Shown here: piece after piece, positions 55,501 through 63,700 of the stretch
Position numbering within the stretch: position 1 is the stretch's first letter
Layout of the letters: every line of letters starts with the position of its first letter
Origin: an uncultured Eubacteriales bacterium
GTDB taxonomy: Bacteria > Bacillota > Clostridia > Peptostreptococcales > Anaerovoracaceae
Length of the DNA: 64,000 nt
NCBI GenBank assembly: GCA_902798745.1
Contig: CADBXM010000006.1
Location: 124,001 to 188,000, forward strand
Direction of reading: 5' to 3'
Made by a program: the position numbers and the translations under genes
Notes under the pieces: generated by a model
Told to the model about the DNA's origin: nothing
Databases searched by the model: none
What the model saw: only the letters and a program-made list of their open reading frames with translations

Positions 55501-56030
55501 GTGATTAGTTCGCGGCCGTTCCTGATCGGCATCGATTCTATGTCAAAGACTTCTCCTTCGATTGCCGGCTTGTCCTTGCTGCCTACTAAACCTGCCAATT
55601 CTCCGTATGGAGCAGGTTCATCGTTAAAGTCTTTGCCTATAAGTATGAGCTCGCCGCTTGCGTTCTCAAAGGCTTTGACTTCCTTGTTCTTGCTTCTTCC
55701 GTTCCGGTATTCTCCACCATTACCACCGTTGTATGTATCGCTTTCAGAAATTTCAGTCTTCTTTGGGATCATAACTCCCGTATACGTATAATTGATCCTT
55801 ACTCTTTCAGCGGAAGCTATCCTGTCTGAGATCCTTTTCTTCATTAGGTTCTCAGCCTTTTTAGGCATCACAAAATTGAGCTTGGCATCTACATTGAGCG
55901 CCACGCTCTTTCCTCCTGCGATCCTGGACACCGAAACATCGGTTATTTCGATGTCTATTTCGCCCTTCTTTTTGCCCGATGCTTCCTCAAGTTCGGCAGC
56001 TGTAAGGATTTCTTCCGATATCTTTATCAT
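52530..56030 (-). CDS. polC: DNA polymerase III alpha subunit PolC, lacking the exonuclease domain
   Basis: Replicative polymerase of 1166 aa, well below the usual 1400-1450. An N-terminal region with OB-fold (about 155-240) precedes the PHP domain starting VELHCHTKMSDNDG (251-264). PHP continues IYGVEGYLYPDEDAKEADG (314-332) and goes straight to KKNRTYHIIILAKNQTGLKN (337-356), where PolC proteins normally carry the DEDDh exonuclease insert beginning with VVFDVETTGL; none of its motifs occurs anywhere in the protein. The zinc-binding Cys cluster (CPSCKHFEW, CPECGTRM) near 637, the catalytic PDIDLNFAGEYQ near 692 and later fingers, HhH and OB parts are all intact. Confidence 0.95.
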   Translation of the reverse strand: MIKISEEILTAAELEEASGKKKGEIDIEITDVSVSRIAGGKSVALNVDAKLNFVMPKKAENLMKKRISDRIASAERVRINYTYTGVMIPKKTEISESDTYNGGNGGEYRNGRSKNKEVKAFENASGELILIGKDFNDEPAPYGELAGLVGSKDKPAIEGEVFDIESMPIRNGRELITILIASEARTFGMKAFVSEDKLKEIQENLSKGDMVRAKGAIEYDTYEHENLMMMSALKKVEKKLKEDTYPNGRRVELHCHTKMSDNDGFNEVSDIVAKAAYWGQPAVAITDHGVVQAFPDAAKEASKQAKNGRNIKIIYGVEGYLYPDEDAKEADGTIDIKKNRTYHIIILAKNQTGLKNIYKLVSTSHIDYFYKRPRIPRSVLEAHREGLIIGSACEAGELYQAVVNKKSDEELMRIASYYDYLEIQPLGNNRFMIEDGLAADEEELKANNRKIIEIGDRLGKITVATTDSHYPTQDASIYRNIIMAGIGFRDTPSDSLYLRTTDEMMEEFEYLGDRAEEIVITNTNKIADMVEEVLPVPKGKFPPKIDGAEETLRESCYARAHEIYGDPLPPEIEERLETELSSIIGNGYAVMYIAAQMLVKKSNEDGYLVGSRGSVGSSFAATMAGITEVNPLAPHYICPSCKHFEWTDEPGKYDVGYDMPEKACPECGTRMKKEGLNIPFATFLGFKGDKEPDIDLNFAGEYQPTAHRYVGEIFGEKNVYKAGTVATIADKTAFGYVKHYVEDNHLSASKYDIDYLVKGCTGVKRTTGQHPGGIIVVPDDHEIYEFCPIQKPANKRDIDVITTHFDYHKIDENLLKLDILGHDVPQLIRHLQVMTGVDPMQIPLDDPKTLSIFTSLDELHIKNENYRFVHGTYAIPEFGTNFTRQMLDDIHPTTVSALIKMSGFSHGTAVWTGNAQDLLRNGTATIDEVISCRDDIMNFLIKKGLPNSDAFKIMEIVRKNRVLSEEQLQMMKDHGVPEWYIWSCETLQYMFPRAHAAAYVMMSIRMAWFKVNYPEHFYAAWFTSKVDNFDADTAILDIQAVERRMDEIEKLGNTATAKQKEQLIVYEVVYEAMSRGYSFTEPVLGTAEPCRFSVVDGKIMMPFNAVSGIGDTAAESLTEAYKEKPFNTLDDVRSRTRLTGTNIDDLKKHGLFAGLPESAQMTIFDL

Positions 56031-56048
56031 AGAATGACTATCCCATCA

Positions 56049-57116
56049 TCAGTTTTGATCATTGTCCACAAGCTCGATGAGGCGCTCGATAAGCACTTTC
56101 TCCGGAACCTTTTCAAGTATCTCTCCATGGCTGAACACAAGACCTTCTCCGCGTCCTCCTGCGATACCGTAATCAGCTTCACGGCTCTCTCCGGGTCCGT
56201 TCACGGCGCATCCCATTACAGCTATTTTAAGAGGTCTTCGTCCTTCTTTAGCTCTTTTTACGGCTATAGGCGCAAGCCTCTCCTCAGCTTCGTTCGCAAG
56301 TCCTATAAGATCGATCTCAGTCCTTCCGCAAGTAGGACATGATACGATATCTATCGCTTTTTCTCTAAGACCTACAGTCTCAAGTATCTTTCTCGCGAAA
56401 ATAACTTCTTTCACGGGATCATCCGTAAGCGAAACTCTCATGGTGTCGCCTATGCCGGCAAGCAGAAGTGACCCTATTCCCACAGCAGACTTGAGCTCTC
56501 CGTTCTTTGGTGTGCCCGACTCAGTGATACCGATATGAATAGGAGCATCTGTGAGTTCCTTTAATCTAAGATGAGCATCGTAGTTTATCTTTACATTGCT
56601 TGATTTGATAGAAACGACCAGCTTGTCGTACCCGAGATCCTCGATGTACTTGAGCATATTAGCTCCGCTCTCGGCGAGAGCATCAGCTGTGACGCCGCCA
56701 TACTTCTCAATAAGGTCCTTTTGAAGCGATCCCGAATTCACACCGACACGTATAGGAATATTTCTTTCCTTTGCCATATCAACTACAGCTTTGACTCTCT
56801 CTACGCTTCCGATATTTCCTGGATTGATCCTTATCTTATCGGCACCATTCTCCATTGCAGCCAAAGCGAGTCTATGATCAAAATGGATGTCTGCCACAAG
56901 GGGCACATTTGTCATTTTCTTCGCTCTTCCGAAAGACTCTGCAGCCTGCATATCAGGAATAGCGCAGCGTACTATCTGGCACCCCGCGTCTGCAAGCTCG
57001 TTTATCTGGCGAACGAGAGCATCAGTATCTCTCGTATCCACATTCGTCATCGATTGAATTGATATAGGCGAGCCGCCACCTATGGCGACATCACCACAAT
57101 AAACTTTTCTGCTCAT
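56049..57116 (-). CDS. ispG: 4-hydroxy-3-methylbut-2-en-1-yl diphosphate synthase
   Basis: Iron-sulfur enzyme of the MEP isoprenoid pathway (GcpE). It is 355 aa, the two-domain bacterial form. The TIM barrel has SIQSMTNVDTRD, ADIHFDHRLAL, KIRINPGNIG and RVGVNSGSL; the cluster Cys ligands are in CPTCGR and GCAVNGPGE. It starts 3 nt after rseP and lies in the dxr-rseP-ispG order. Confidence 0.97.
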   Translation of the reverse strand: MSRKVYCGDVAIGGGSPISIQSMTNVDTRDTDALVRQINELADAGCQIVRCAIPDMQAAESFGRAKKMTNVPLVADIHFDHRLALAAMENGADKIRINPGNIGSVERVKAVVDMAKERNIPIRVGVNSGSLQKDLIEKYGGVTADALAESGANMLKYIEDLGYDKLVVSIKSSNVKINYDAHLRLKELTDAPIHIGITESGTPKNGELKSAVGIGSLLLAGIGDTMRVSLTDDPVKEVIFARKILETVGLREKAIDIVSCPTCGRTEIDLIGLANEAEERLAPIAVKRAKEGRRPLKIAVMGCAVNGPGESREADYGIAGGRGEGLVFSHGEILEKVPEKVLIERLIELVDNDQN

Positions 57117-57119
57117 GAT

Positions 57120-58127
57120 TTACCCAAATAGATTCTTTACGTCATTAAATGTGATCAGTATGAATAGTGCAAGTATAAGCGCCATTCCGATCAATGTTGC
57201 CTTGTTCTCCATCTCATCGTCGATCTTTCCTCTGGATATGATTTTGAGAATTATGAAGAACACCTTTCCTCCGTCGAGGCCTGGGATCGGGATAACATTG
57301 AAAATAGCGAGATTGAGACTAACGAGCGCAAGAAGCATAAGATACGGAGCGATACCGTAGCTCGCAGCCTGGTCGACCACTTTTACAAGACCAACAGGCC
57401 CCGCAACATCGTCAGCAGAAAGGCCTCCGGTAAATAGCATTTTGAAGCCCTGAAGCATGGCCTTGTTGAGTTCCCATGTGGTCTTTGGGCCCAGCCGTGC
57501 GCATTCCCATACATTCTTGGAAACACCTGCAGTGATGCCTATCATGTATGACCCCGCTTCTTCGTTGTATTCCGGAGTCACTTCAGCTGAAACTTCCTTG
57601 CCATCTCTTTCTACAGTGAAATCAAGAGAGCCTTTTCCGTCATACGATCTAATTCCCTCTGAAACTTCTTCCCAGCTTTTTGTTTGTGCGCCGTTGATTT
57701 CTACGATCTTATCACCTGACTGAAGACCTGCAACTGCTGCCGGAGAACTTGGATTTACATCACCAATGGAGTTCGTGACAACACCTGTTATGCAGATTGA
57801 TATGGTGACAGCAAGAACAGCGATGATTATATTCATCGTAACTCCGGCTAGAAGTATCGCTACTTTCTTTCCATTAGGCTGATTGCTGTACGAAGTCGGG
57901 CTGTCAACAGCCTCTTCTTCGCCTTCCATACGGCAGAATCCGCCAAGCGGTAAAAGTCTGATAGAATATTGAGTTCCGCCCTTTTCCCATTTGAAAAGAA
58001 GCGGGCCCATTCCCACTGAGAATTCAAATACTCTCACGCCGCATTTCTTCGCGACTATCATATGTCCCCACTCGTGCGGTATTATCAGCACGAGCAGCAT
58101 TAGTATGAACAAGATCGCTGTTTTCAC
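57120..58127 (-). CDS. rseP: RIP metalloprotease (RseP family)
   Basis: Intramembrane site-2 protease of 335 aa. The zinc motif HEWGH is near residue 18 (PHEWGHMIVAKKCGVRV), a PDZ domain spans about 115-190, and the NPDG-like third ligand motif is NVIPIPGLDGGKV near residue 285. Substrates in Firmicutes include anti-sigma factors and signal peptide remnants; none is indicated here. The GTG start overlaps the glycosidase stop as GTGA. Confidence 0.94.
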   Translation of the reverse strand: MKTAILFILMLLVLIIPHEWGHMIVAKKCGVRVFEFSVGMGPLLFKWEKGGTQYSIRLLPLGGFCRMEGEEEAVDSPTSYSNQPNGKKVAILLAGVTMNIIIAVLAVTISICITGVVTNSIGDVNPSSPAAVAGLQSGDKIVEINGAQTKSWEEVSEGIRSYDGKGSLDFTVERDGKEVSAEVTPEYNEEAGSYMIGITAGVSKNVWECARLGPKTTWELNKAMLQGFKMLFTGGLSADDVAGPVGLVKVVDQAASYGIAPYLMLLALVSLNLAIFNVIPIPGLDGGKVFFIILKIISRGKIDDEMENKATLIGMALILALFILITFNDVKNLFG

Positions 58128-59275
58128 TTTATGATCCCTCTCTTGATCTTCATTCTGAGTATTCGCCTGACAGATTCATTGATCTGCGACTTTGGTATTG
58201 AGCCGTTTTTTACAGCCTTTACCAGAGCCTTGCGGCATTTGTTGCGGTCTCCCGTCACACATAACATGTCATTACCGGCTTTGACCGCTTTCACGGCTGC
58301 CTTGCCTTCATCACCGCCTACGAAATCAGTGATTCCTTCCATTGCAAGCCCGTCTGTTATAATTACACCTTCGAAATGCATTTTATTTCTGAGGTAGGAG
58401 TGCACCTTTGGTGAAAGAGAAGCCGGGTTTTTCTTATCGAACGCGTTCACAATGACATGTGATACCATCACCATATCGGCTCCGGCATTGATACCCGACG
58501 CGAACGGTTTAAGATCTCTTTCAACAAATGAAGACTTCTTTCTTTTGTCGCGTATGATCCTGTTATGAGTATCTCCGTTGTTTCCGTAACCAGGGAAATG
58601 TTTGAGTGTAGACACTACGTTGTCCTTGCCCATCTGCTTGACACAGAGTTTTACGAATTTAGCGGTCTTTCCGGCTTTCTTTGAAAAAGCGCGATCATAT
58701 ATGAAATCGCTTTTGCTGTTAGGCACATCGGCCACCGGTCCGAAATTAGTATTCAATCCGAGTGACTTAAGGAATTCGTCTTTTTTTCTCGTATCCTTTC
58801 TTATAGCAGTGTATCCGCCTTGTCTGTATACCTGGCTCGGTGAACGAAACCTGCTGTTTCGATACTTCCCGTATAAAGAAGCTCTGACTACTGTGCCGCC
58901 TTCCTCATCCGTGCCCATCAGCATCGGTATCTTTGATGATTTCTGGCATGATTTCAATAATTTCTTCATGCCTTTCGGATTTGTGCGTGAGAAATCAGGT
59001 GCAAACAGAATGTATCCGCCATACTGACGCTTGCTCTGGATCTCAGCAGCGTTATCAGACGGCATAGCCACTATCATCATTTGAGCCACTTTCTCGCTGA
59101 GTGTCATCTTTGACAGAAGTTTTTCCACCTTGATCTCAACAGGATCGACTTCCTCAGAAGGATCTGCCGCATATGAATAAGAGATATTCTCGGGCAACGT
59201 GAATATCGCAGTCATAAGCAGGACCAACGCGAGACTCATTATTCTTTTTACTGCATTATTTTTACTCTGTTTCAC
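58124..59275 (-). CDS. nagZ: Secreted glycoside hydrolase family 3, NagZ-like beta-N-acetylhexosaminidase
   Basis: A 383-aa protein with an N-terminal signal or anchor sequence (IMSLALVLLMTAIFTLPENI, about 11-30), so it acts outside the cytoplasm. The GH3 barrel has GTDEEGGTVVRAS, KHFPGYGNNGDTHNRI with the His/Asp pair of the NagZ type, MVMVSHVIVNAFD, and the nucleophile Asp in GVIITDGLAMEGI. It probably trims N-acetylglucosamine from muropeptides. It is joined to dxr and rseP by GTGA overlaps on both sides, an unusual insertion in the isoprenoid/cell-envelope cluster. Confidence 0.88.
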   Translation of the reverse strand: MKQSKNNAVKRIMSLALVLLMTAIFTLPENISYSYAADPSEEVDPVEIKVEKLLSKMTLSEKVAQMMIVAMPSDNAAEIQSKRQYGGYILFAPDFSRTNPKGMKKLLKSCQKSSKIPMLMGTDEEGGTVVRASLYGKYRNSRFRSPSQVYRQGGYTAIRKDTRKKDEFLKSLGLNTNFGPVADVPNSKSDFIYDRAFSKKAGKTAKFVKLCVKQMGKDNVVSTLKHFPGYGNNGDTHNRIIRDKRKKSSFVERDLKPFASGINAGADMVMVSHVIVNAFDKKNPASLSPKVHSYLRNKMHFEGVIITDGLAMEGITDFVGGDEGKAAVKAVKAGNDMLCVTGDRNKCRKALVKAVKNGSIPKSQINESVRRILRMKIKRGIIK

Positions 59276-60501
59276 TTCCCAAGCAGTTCAACTGCCATTT
59301 TCCTCGCTTCCTTGTCAGTGGCGAGTATATCCTCAACGCTTTTCGCTTCATGGATATCCATTCTATCCAGAACTTTCTCTATGGTCTCGGGTATATCCAG
59401 GAAGGCTATCTTTCCTGCCAGGAACATCGCGACCAGTTCTTCGTTCGCGCCATTCATCACTGCGGGAGCGTTTCCGCCCTCTGCAAGCGACCTGTATGCG
59501 AGATCTATACATTTAAAGACTTTGCGATCTGGTTGCTCAAATGTAAGTGACGCGCCTTCAGTAAAGAAGTCGAGGCTGCCGTCAGATGATCTATCTTTAT
59601 CACTTCCGCTGAACTCACTTAAAAGCCAGAGCCTGTCAGGATAATTGAGCGCCAGACCAATAGGTATTTTCATATCCGGAAGGCCCATCTGGGCGATAAC
59701 CGAACCATCCATGAATTCCACCATCGAATGCACGATACTCTGAGGGTGGACATGGATATCTATTTTGTCAGCGGGAACATCGAATAGCCATTTGGCCTCA
59801 ATCACTTCGAGGCCCTTGTTCATCATCGTTGCTGAATCTATCGTAATTTTTGAGCCCATGTTCCATTTGGGATGGTTAAGGGCTTGTTCAACTGTTACGC
59901 CCTTCATTGACTCGTAGCTTCGGCCTCTGAAAGGCCCGCCTGATGCCGTTAGAAGTATTCGTCTTATAGGTCTGTACGGTGATGATGTATCAGGATCAGC
60001 ATAGGCACGACCGCATGCGCTTCCTCCATTACCTTCAAGGCACTGGAATATTGCGCTGTGCTCGCTATCAACAGGAAGAAGCCTTACGCCTTTCTCGCGG
60101 CACCGATCGGTTACCAGCTTTCCGCCGGCGACAAGTGTTTCCTTGTTTGCAAGCGCGATATCCCGCCCCAGGCTTATAGCCTCATACGTCGGAGCAAGCC
60201 CACTGATGCCCATAAGTGAGTTGAGGACAATATCACAGTCCATTTTCGCGATCTCGACCAGACCTTCATCTCCGTAATAGATATTGAGTTTAGGAAACTC
60301 TTTTCTGATAGTTTCTGCATCTTCTGCTGAGCCGACGCAAACAGCATCGGGCTCGAACTCGCGTATCTGTCCGATCAGATCCGCGAGCCTGCTCCTGCAG
60401 CTAAGCCCGCAGGCTCTGAATTTGTCCTTATTATTTCTGATTATCTCGAGAGCCTGCGTGCCTATCGAGCCCGTGCTCCCCAGTATCAATATATTCTTCA
60501 T
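59272..60501 (-). CDS. dxr: 1-deoxy-D-xylulose-5-phosphate reductoisomerase
   Basis: Second enzyme of the MEP pathway, 409 aa. The NADPH fold has LGSTGSIGTQALEII; substrate and metal residues lie in ANKETLVAGG, PVDSEHSAIFQCL, TASGGPFRG, HPKWNMGSKITIDSATMMNKGLE, and the loop VHPQSIVHSMVEF. A small extra stretch (SACGRAYADPDTSSPYRP) sits before ILLTASGG. It follows cdsA by 9 nt. Confidence 0.97.
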   Translation of the reverse strand: MKNILILGSTGSIGTQALEIIRNNKDKFRACGLSCRSRLADLIGQIREFEPDAVCVGSAEDAETIRKEFPKLNIYYGDEGLVEIAKMDCDIVLNSLMGISGLAPTYEAISLGRDIALANKETLVAGGKLVTDRCREKGVRLLPVDSEHSAIFQCLEGNGGSACGRAYADPDTSSPYRPIRRILLTASGGPFRGRSYESMKGVTVEQALNHPKWNMGSKITIDSATMMNKGLEVIEAKWLFDVPADKIDIHVHPQSIVHSMVEFMDGSVIAQMGLPDMKIPIGLALNYPDRLWLLSEFSGSDKDRSSDGSLDFFTEGASLTFEQPDRKVFKCIDLAYRSLAEGGNAPAVMNGANEELVAMFLAGKIAFLDIPETIEKVLDRMDIHEAKSVEDILATDKEARKMAVELLGK

Positions 60502-60510
60502 TTATACCTT

Positions 60511-61341
60511 CTAAATCGAAAGAGCTCCAGTCATCAGAACAATAGCGTAATATACGACAGGTGCCACGAATATGACGCTGTCAAAACGGTCCATTATACC
60601 GCCGTGGCCCGGGATCAGCTTGCCGTAATCCTTGATCCCCATTTTGCGTTTGAACGCTGATGCAGTAAGGTCACCCGCCATTCCGGCTGCTCCTCCAAAG
60701 AAGCCCAAAAGCAGGCAAACAATCGACATTTCTTTCATGAATATGATACCGAACAGCCATGCGAGCAGAGAACTGCCTACCAGACCTCCGACTGCGCCTT
60801 CAACAGTCTTTTTAGGACTGAGATTAGGCGCCATCTTATGCTTTCCCAGGAAGTATCCGGTAAAATAAGCGAAGATATCCGATCCAAAAGCTGTGATGAT
60901 AACGATCCATATGAAAAGCGGATAGTCTGTCATGTCGATCAGAACCATATGATAAGTGAAGAGCGGGATATACACCAGAGTGACTGCAGTCGCAGCAGCG
61001 TCATATGCCCCTCTCTCATTGATCTTCCAGCCGTAAATGAGACTCACCGCAACGGCTGCGAACAACCATACTGCGACAAGCATCATGTTGACATAGTACT
61101 TTGGAACAGATGAGCTTGCGGCCATGGCTGCAGCTATGAATGTTGTAGCATAAATAGCTACAGTCATAACATAGATCACAGGCTTTGATGGCTTAACATC
61201 AAGCGCATTCCATCCATTGCAGAATTCATGAGCTCCCATCAATGAAATGATCAGAGCCGCGGCCCAGAGCCACCAGCCGCCAAGATAGAGAACTACAAGC
61301 AGCGGCGCCATAACAAAACCGGATATAATTCGTGTTTTCAT
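60511..61341 (-). CDS. cdsA: Phosphatidate cytidylyltransferase
   Basis: Makes CDP-diacylglycerol from phosphatidate and CTP. It is a 276-aa protein with about seven or eight transmembrane helices. The C-terminal signature reads SAFKRKMGIKDYGKLIPGHGGIMDRFDS, and GSDIFAYFTGYFLGKHKMAPNLSPKKTVEG precedes it. The site ACGGAG precedes the ATG, directly after a structured repeat (61366-61502) that separates it from uppS. Confidence 0.95.
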   Translation of the reverse strand: MKTRIISGFVMAPLLVVLYLGGWWLWAAALIISLMGAHEFCNGWNALDVKPSKPVIYVMTVAIYATTFIAAAMAASSSVPKYYVNMMLVAVWLFAAVAVSLIYGWKINERGAYDAAATAVTLVYIPLFTYHMVLIDMTDYPLFIWIVIITAFGSDIFAYFTGYFLGKHKMAPNLSPKKTVEGAVGGLVGSSLLAWLFGIIFMKEMSIVCLLLGFFGGAAGMAGDLTASAFKRKMGIKDYGKLIPGHGGIMDRFDSVIFVAPVVYYAIVLMTGALSI

Positions 61342-61365
61342 AAATCAAACTCCGTTATCTGTCTG

Positions 61366-61502
61366 ACAGTATATCCCGCTGAAACGATACGTCTCTCGCC
61401 TCGCCGCGGCTATACGCAGCGGTACTAAGCTCTGTCTGCGCCTTCGGCTTGTCAGTCGCTAAGTGCCGGCTACCGCGGAGTCGTTTCTTCAGGATATACT
61501 GT
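61366..61502 (-). repeat. Structured repeat, copy 2 (uppS-cdsA gap)
   Basis: An 11-bp perfect terminal stem (61366-61376 with 61492-61502), then a 7-bp stem GAAACGA/TCGTTTC (61381-61387 with 61481-61487) and an inner CCGCGG pairing. Its core 61388-61435, read on the minus strand, is identical at 43 of 48 positions to 63765-63812. The outer stems differ in sequence from the other copy but still pair. It has no credible coding content; the short minus-strand open frame over it is an artefact. It ends 25 nt before the cdsA start. Confidence 0.78.
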
Positions 61503-61520
61503 CGACCTAAATAATTAAAA

Positions 61521-62255
61521 TCACTTTGTTTCCTCGTTACGTCCGCCGAATCTTCTCTCGCGGCCACCGAAGTTCTCTAGTATCGAAGCGTATTCCTCTT
61601 CAGTGAAATCAGGCCACAGAGTATCTGTGAAAGCAAGTTCACTATATGCTGACTGCCACAGCAGGAAATTGGATATTCTGAGATCACCGGCCGTACGTAT
61701 TATGAGATCGGCATCAGGTACATCAAAGTGAGCGCTTCCCGACCAGAGATGTGCCGAAATGTCGTCTTCGGTGATATCGTCAGCAGCTCTCTTGCCCGCC
61801 GCGATCTCGGCAGCGATTTCTTTGACACTTCTGACTACTTCGTCTCTTCCACCGTAATTGAGCGCGATATTGAAAATCAAACCATTATTATCAGCCAGAC
61901 GCCCCACCATTTTATCTATAGCTTTGACCGAGGCATCAGGCAGCATACTGTAGTCTCCGAAAATATTGATGTGAACATTGTTCTCATCAAGTTCTTCGAG
62001 CTCAGAATTAACGTACTTGACGATAAGATTGAAAATGCCACTTACCTCTTCCACGCTTCTCTTCCAGTTTTCGGTAGAAAAAGCGTAAACGGTAAGATAC
62101 TTAACGCCAAGTTTTGAAGATGCTTTGACTATCTTCTTCATCGCCTGCATGCCGGCATTATGCCCCATCACGCGAGGAACGCCGTGAGCCTTGGCCCAGC
62201 GTCCGTTGCCGTCCATTATTATTCCCACATGTGTAGGTATAGGTTTATTTTCCAT
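61521..62255 (-). CDS. uppS: Undecaprenyl diphosphate synthase
   Basis: Cis-prenyltransferase making the C55 carrier lipid for cell wall synthesis. It is 244 aa. Catalytic block HVGIIMDGNGRWAKAHGVPR with the key Asp, GMQAMKKIVKAS, YAFSTENWKR, NYGGRDEV and the C-terminal DLIIRTAGDLRISNFLLWQSAYSEL. The end carries a basic tail (GGRERRFGGRNEETK). A hairpin lies 31 nt before the ATG. Confidence 0.96.
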   Translation of the reverse strand: MENKPIPTHVGIIMDGNGRWAKAHGVPRVMGHNAGMQAMKKIVKASSKLGVKYLTVYAFSTENWKRSVEEVSGIFNLIVKYVNSELEELDENNVHINIFGDYSMLPDASVKAIDKMVGRLADNNGLIFNIALNYGGRDEVVRSVKEIAAEIAAGKRAADDITEDDISAHLWSGSAHFDVPDADLIIRTAGDLRISNFLLWQSAYSELAFTDTLWPDFTEEEYASILENFGGRERRFGGRNEETK

Positions 62256-62285
62256 GATCCTTTGTTTTCGATATTTACAAACAGT

Positions 62286-62308
62286 AAGCGTGGCACGAAG
62301 CCACGCTT
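62286..62308 (-). terminator. Hairpin between frr and uppS
   Basis: AAGCGTGGC (62286-62294) pairs with GCCACGCTT (62300-62308) across 5 nt. The following minus-strand sequence ACTGTTTGTAA has only a short U-run, so it is a weak terminator or a processing hairpin. Confidence 0.55.
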
Positions 62309-62333
62309 TGCTTCAGTTATATGCTTTTGGGAA

Positions 62334-62882
62334 CTAGACCTCCATGAGTTCCTTTTCTTTATCAGCGACGATCTCATCGATTTCCTTGATCGCTTTTTCG
62401 ATGGTCTTCTGAGTTTCTTCAAGCTCATCCTTAAGATCATCTTCTGTCAGCTCGCCCGCTTTCTCGGCTTTCTTGAGCTCATCGTTGACATCTCTTCTGA
62501 GATTCCTTACAGCTACCTTGGCGTCCTCTCCATAGTTCTTAACGACCTTGGTGAGTTCCTTACGTCTCTCCTCGGTGAGCTGAGGGATAGCCAGTCTGAT
62601 CACCTTGCCGTCGTTGGCAGGATTGATACCGATATTTGCCTCGTTGATAGCTCTCTCGATGTCCGAAATGGATTTAGGATCGAACGGGCTGATCAGCAGT
62701 GTCCGCGGATCAGGGACCGATATATTAGCGAGAGCCTTGAGAGGTGTCGGTGTGCCGTAATACTCTACCTGCACCTTATCGAGAAGAGCCGGATTGGCTC
62801 TGCCCGCTCTGACAGTATTGAGATTCTCCTTAAGGAAGCTTTTAGCTCCTTCAAGTCTTTCTTCGAGTGATTTCTTAGCCAT
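62334..62882 (-). CDS. frr: Ribosome recycling factor
   Basis: Splits post-termination ribosomes together with EF-G. It is 182 aa, the typical length. The core reads [38 protein letters not shown] and a three-helix bundle with [40 protein letters not shown] precedes the ATG. It follows pyrH by 25 nt. Confidence 0.97.
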   Translation of the reverse strand: MAKKSLEERLEGAKSFLKENLNTVRAGRANPALLDKVQVEYYGTPTPLKALANISVPDPRTLLISPFDPKSISDIERAINEANIGINPANDGKVIRLAIPQLTEERRKELTKVVKNYGEDAKVAVRNLRRDVNDELKKAEKAGELTEDDLKDELEETQKTIEKAIKEIDEIVADKEKELMEV

Positions 62883-62907
62883 GATATTCCTCCTGACAGT
62901 CCTTTCT

Positions 62908-63612
62908 TTATTGTATCAGCGTTCCGACGTTTTCGCCGTTGATCACTTTTATGAGGTTGCCTTCTGTAGCAAGTGCAAACACATATATCTTAGTGCCTGT
63001 GTCTTTGCAAAGAGTTGCAGCGGTCAGATCCATTACTTTGAGATCCTTGTCGATGATATCCATATAGCTGAGTTCCGTGAATCTCTCAGCATCCGGAACT
63101 TCCCTTGGATCTGCAGAGTATACAGCATCAATGTTCTTGGCAAGAAGAAGCACGTCCGCTCCGATCTCTGCAGCTCTCAAAGCTGCTGTGGTGTCTGTAG
63201 TGAAGAAAGGCGATCCAGTGCCTCCTCCAAATACGACGACCTTGCCCTCTTCGAGGTAGTCTAGAGCCTTGCGCCTTGCGTAGCCTTCAGCCATGTCCCT
63301 TATCTCTATGGATGTCATGAGCTTAGCAGGACATCCCAATGAGAGAAGCGCATCCTGAAGAGCCAGGCCATTCATAACAGTGGCCAGCATGCCCATATAG
63401 TCAGCTGTTGGCTTGTCTATATTGCCACCGGTACGCCCTCTGAAGAAGTTTCCTCCGCCAACTACTACGCCAACTTCGACTCCTGCATCGTGGATCTCTT
63501 TTATCTGCTTTGCGGTCTTTTCAAGCTGCTCGCCGTTTACGCCGAATCGCTCCTCGCCCGCCAGGGCTTCGCCGCTGATTTTTATAAGTACTCTTTTATA
63601 CTTTACAGCCAT
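62908..63612 (-). CDS. pyrH: UMP kinase
   Basis: Bacterial hexameric uridylate kinase of 234 aa. Motifs are [65 protein letters not shown] and the C-terminal [30 protein letters not shown] precedes the ATG. The rpsB and tsf genes usually found upstream of pyrH are not here; a repeat and thrS take their place. Confidence 0.97.
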   Translation of the reverse strand: MAVKYKRVLIKISGEALAGEERFGVNGEQLEKTAKQIKEIHDAGVEVGVVVGGGNFFRGRTGGNIDKPTADYMGMLATVMNGLALQDALLSLGCPAKLMTSIEIRDMAEGYARRKALDYLEEGKVVVFGGGTGSPFFTTDTTAALRAAEIGADVLLLAKNIDAVYSADPREVPDAERFTELSYMDIIDKDLKVMDLTAATLCKDTGTKIYVFALATEGNLIKVINGENVGTLIQ

Positions 63613-63700
63613 ATTCCCTCACCTGATTCAATGATAACTTCGCCTTTAATATTATCATAAAAACGATTCTCTCACTACGTATATTTGAATTATAAGGCAC

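Noticed and set aside
61355..61567. 70-aa minus-strand open frame over the uppS-cdsA repeat
   Set aside because: It overlaps the structured repeat and the uppS end, and the other repeat copy does not keep a comparable frame.
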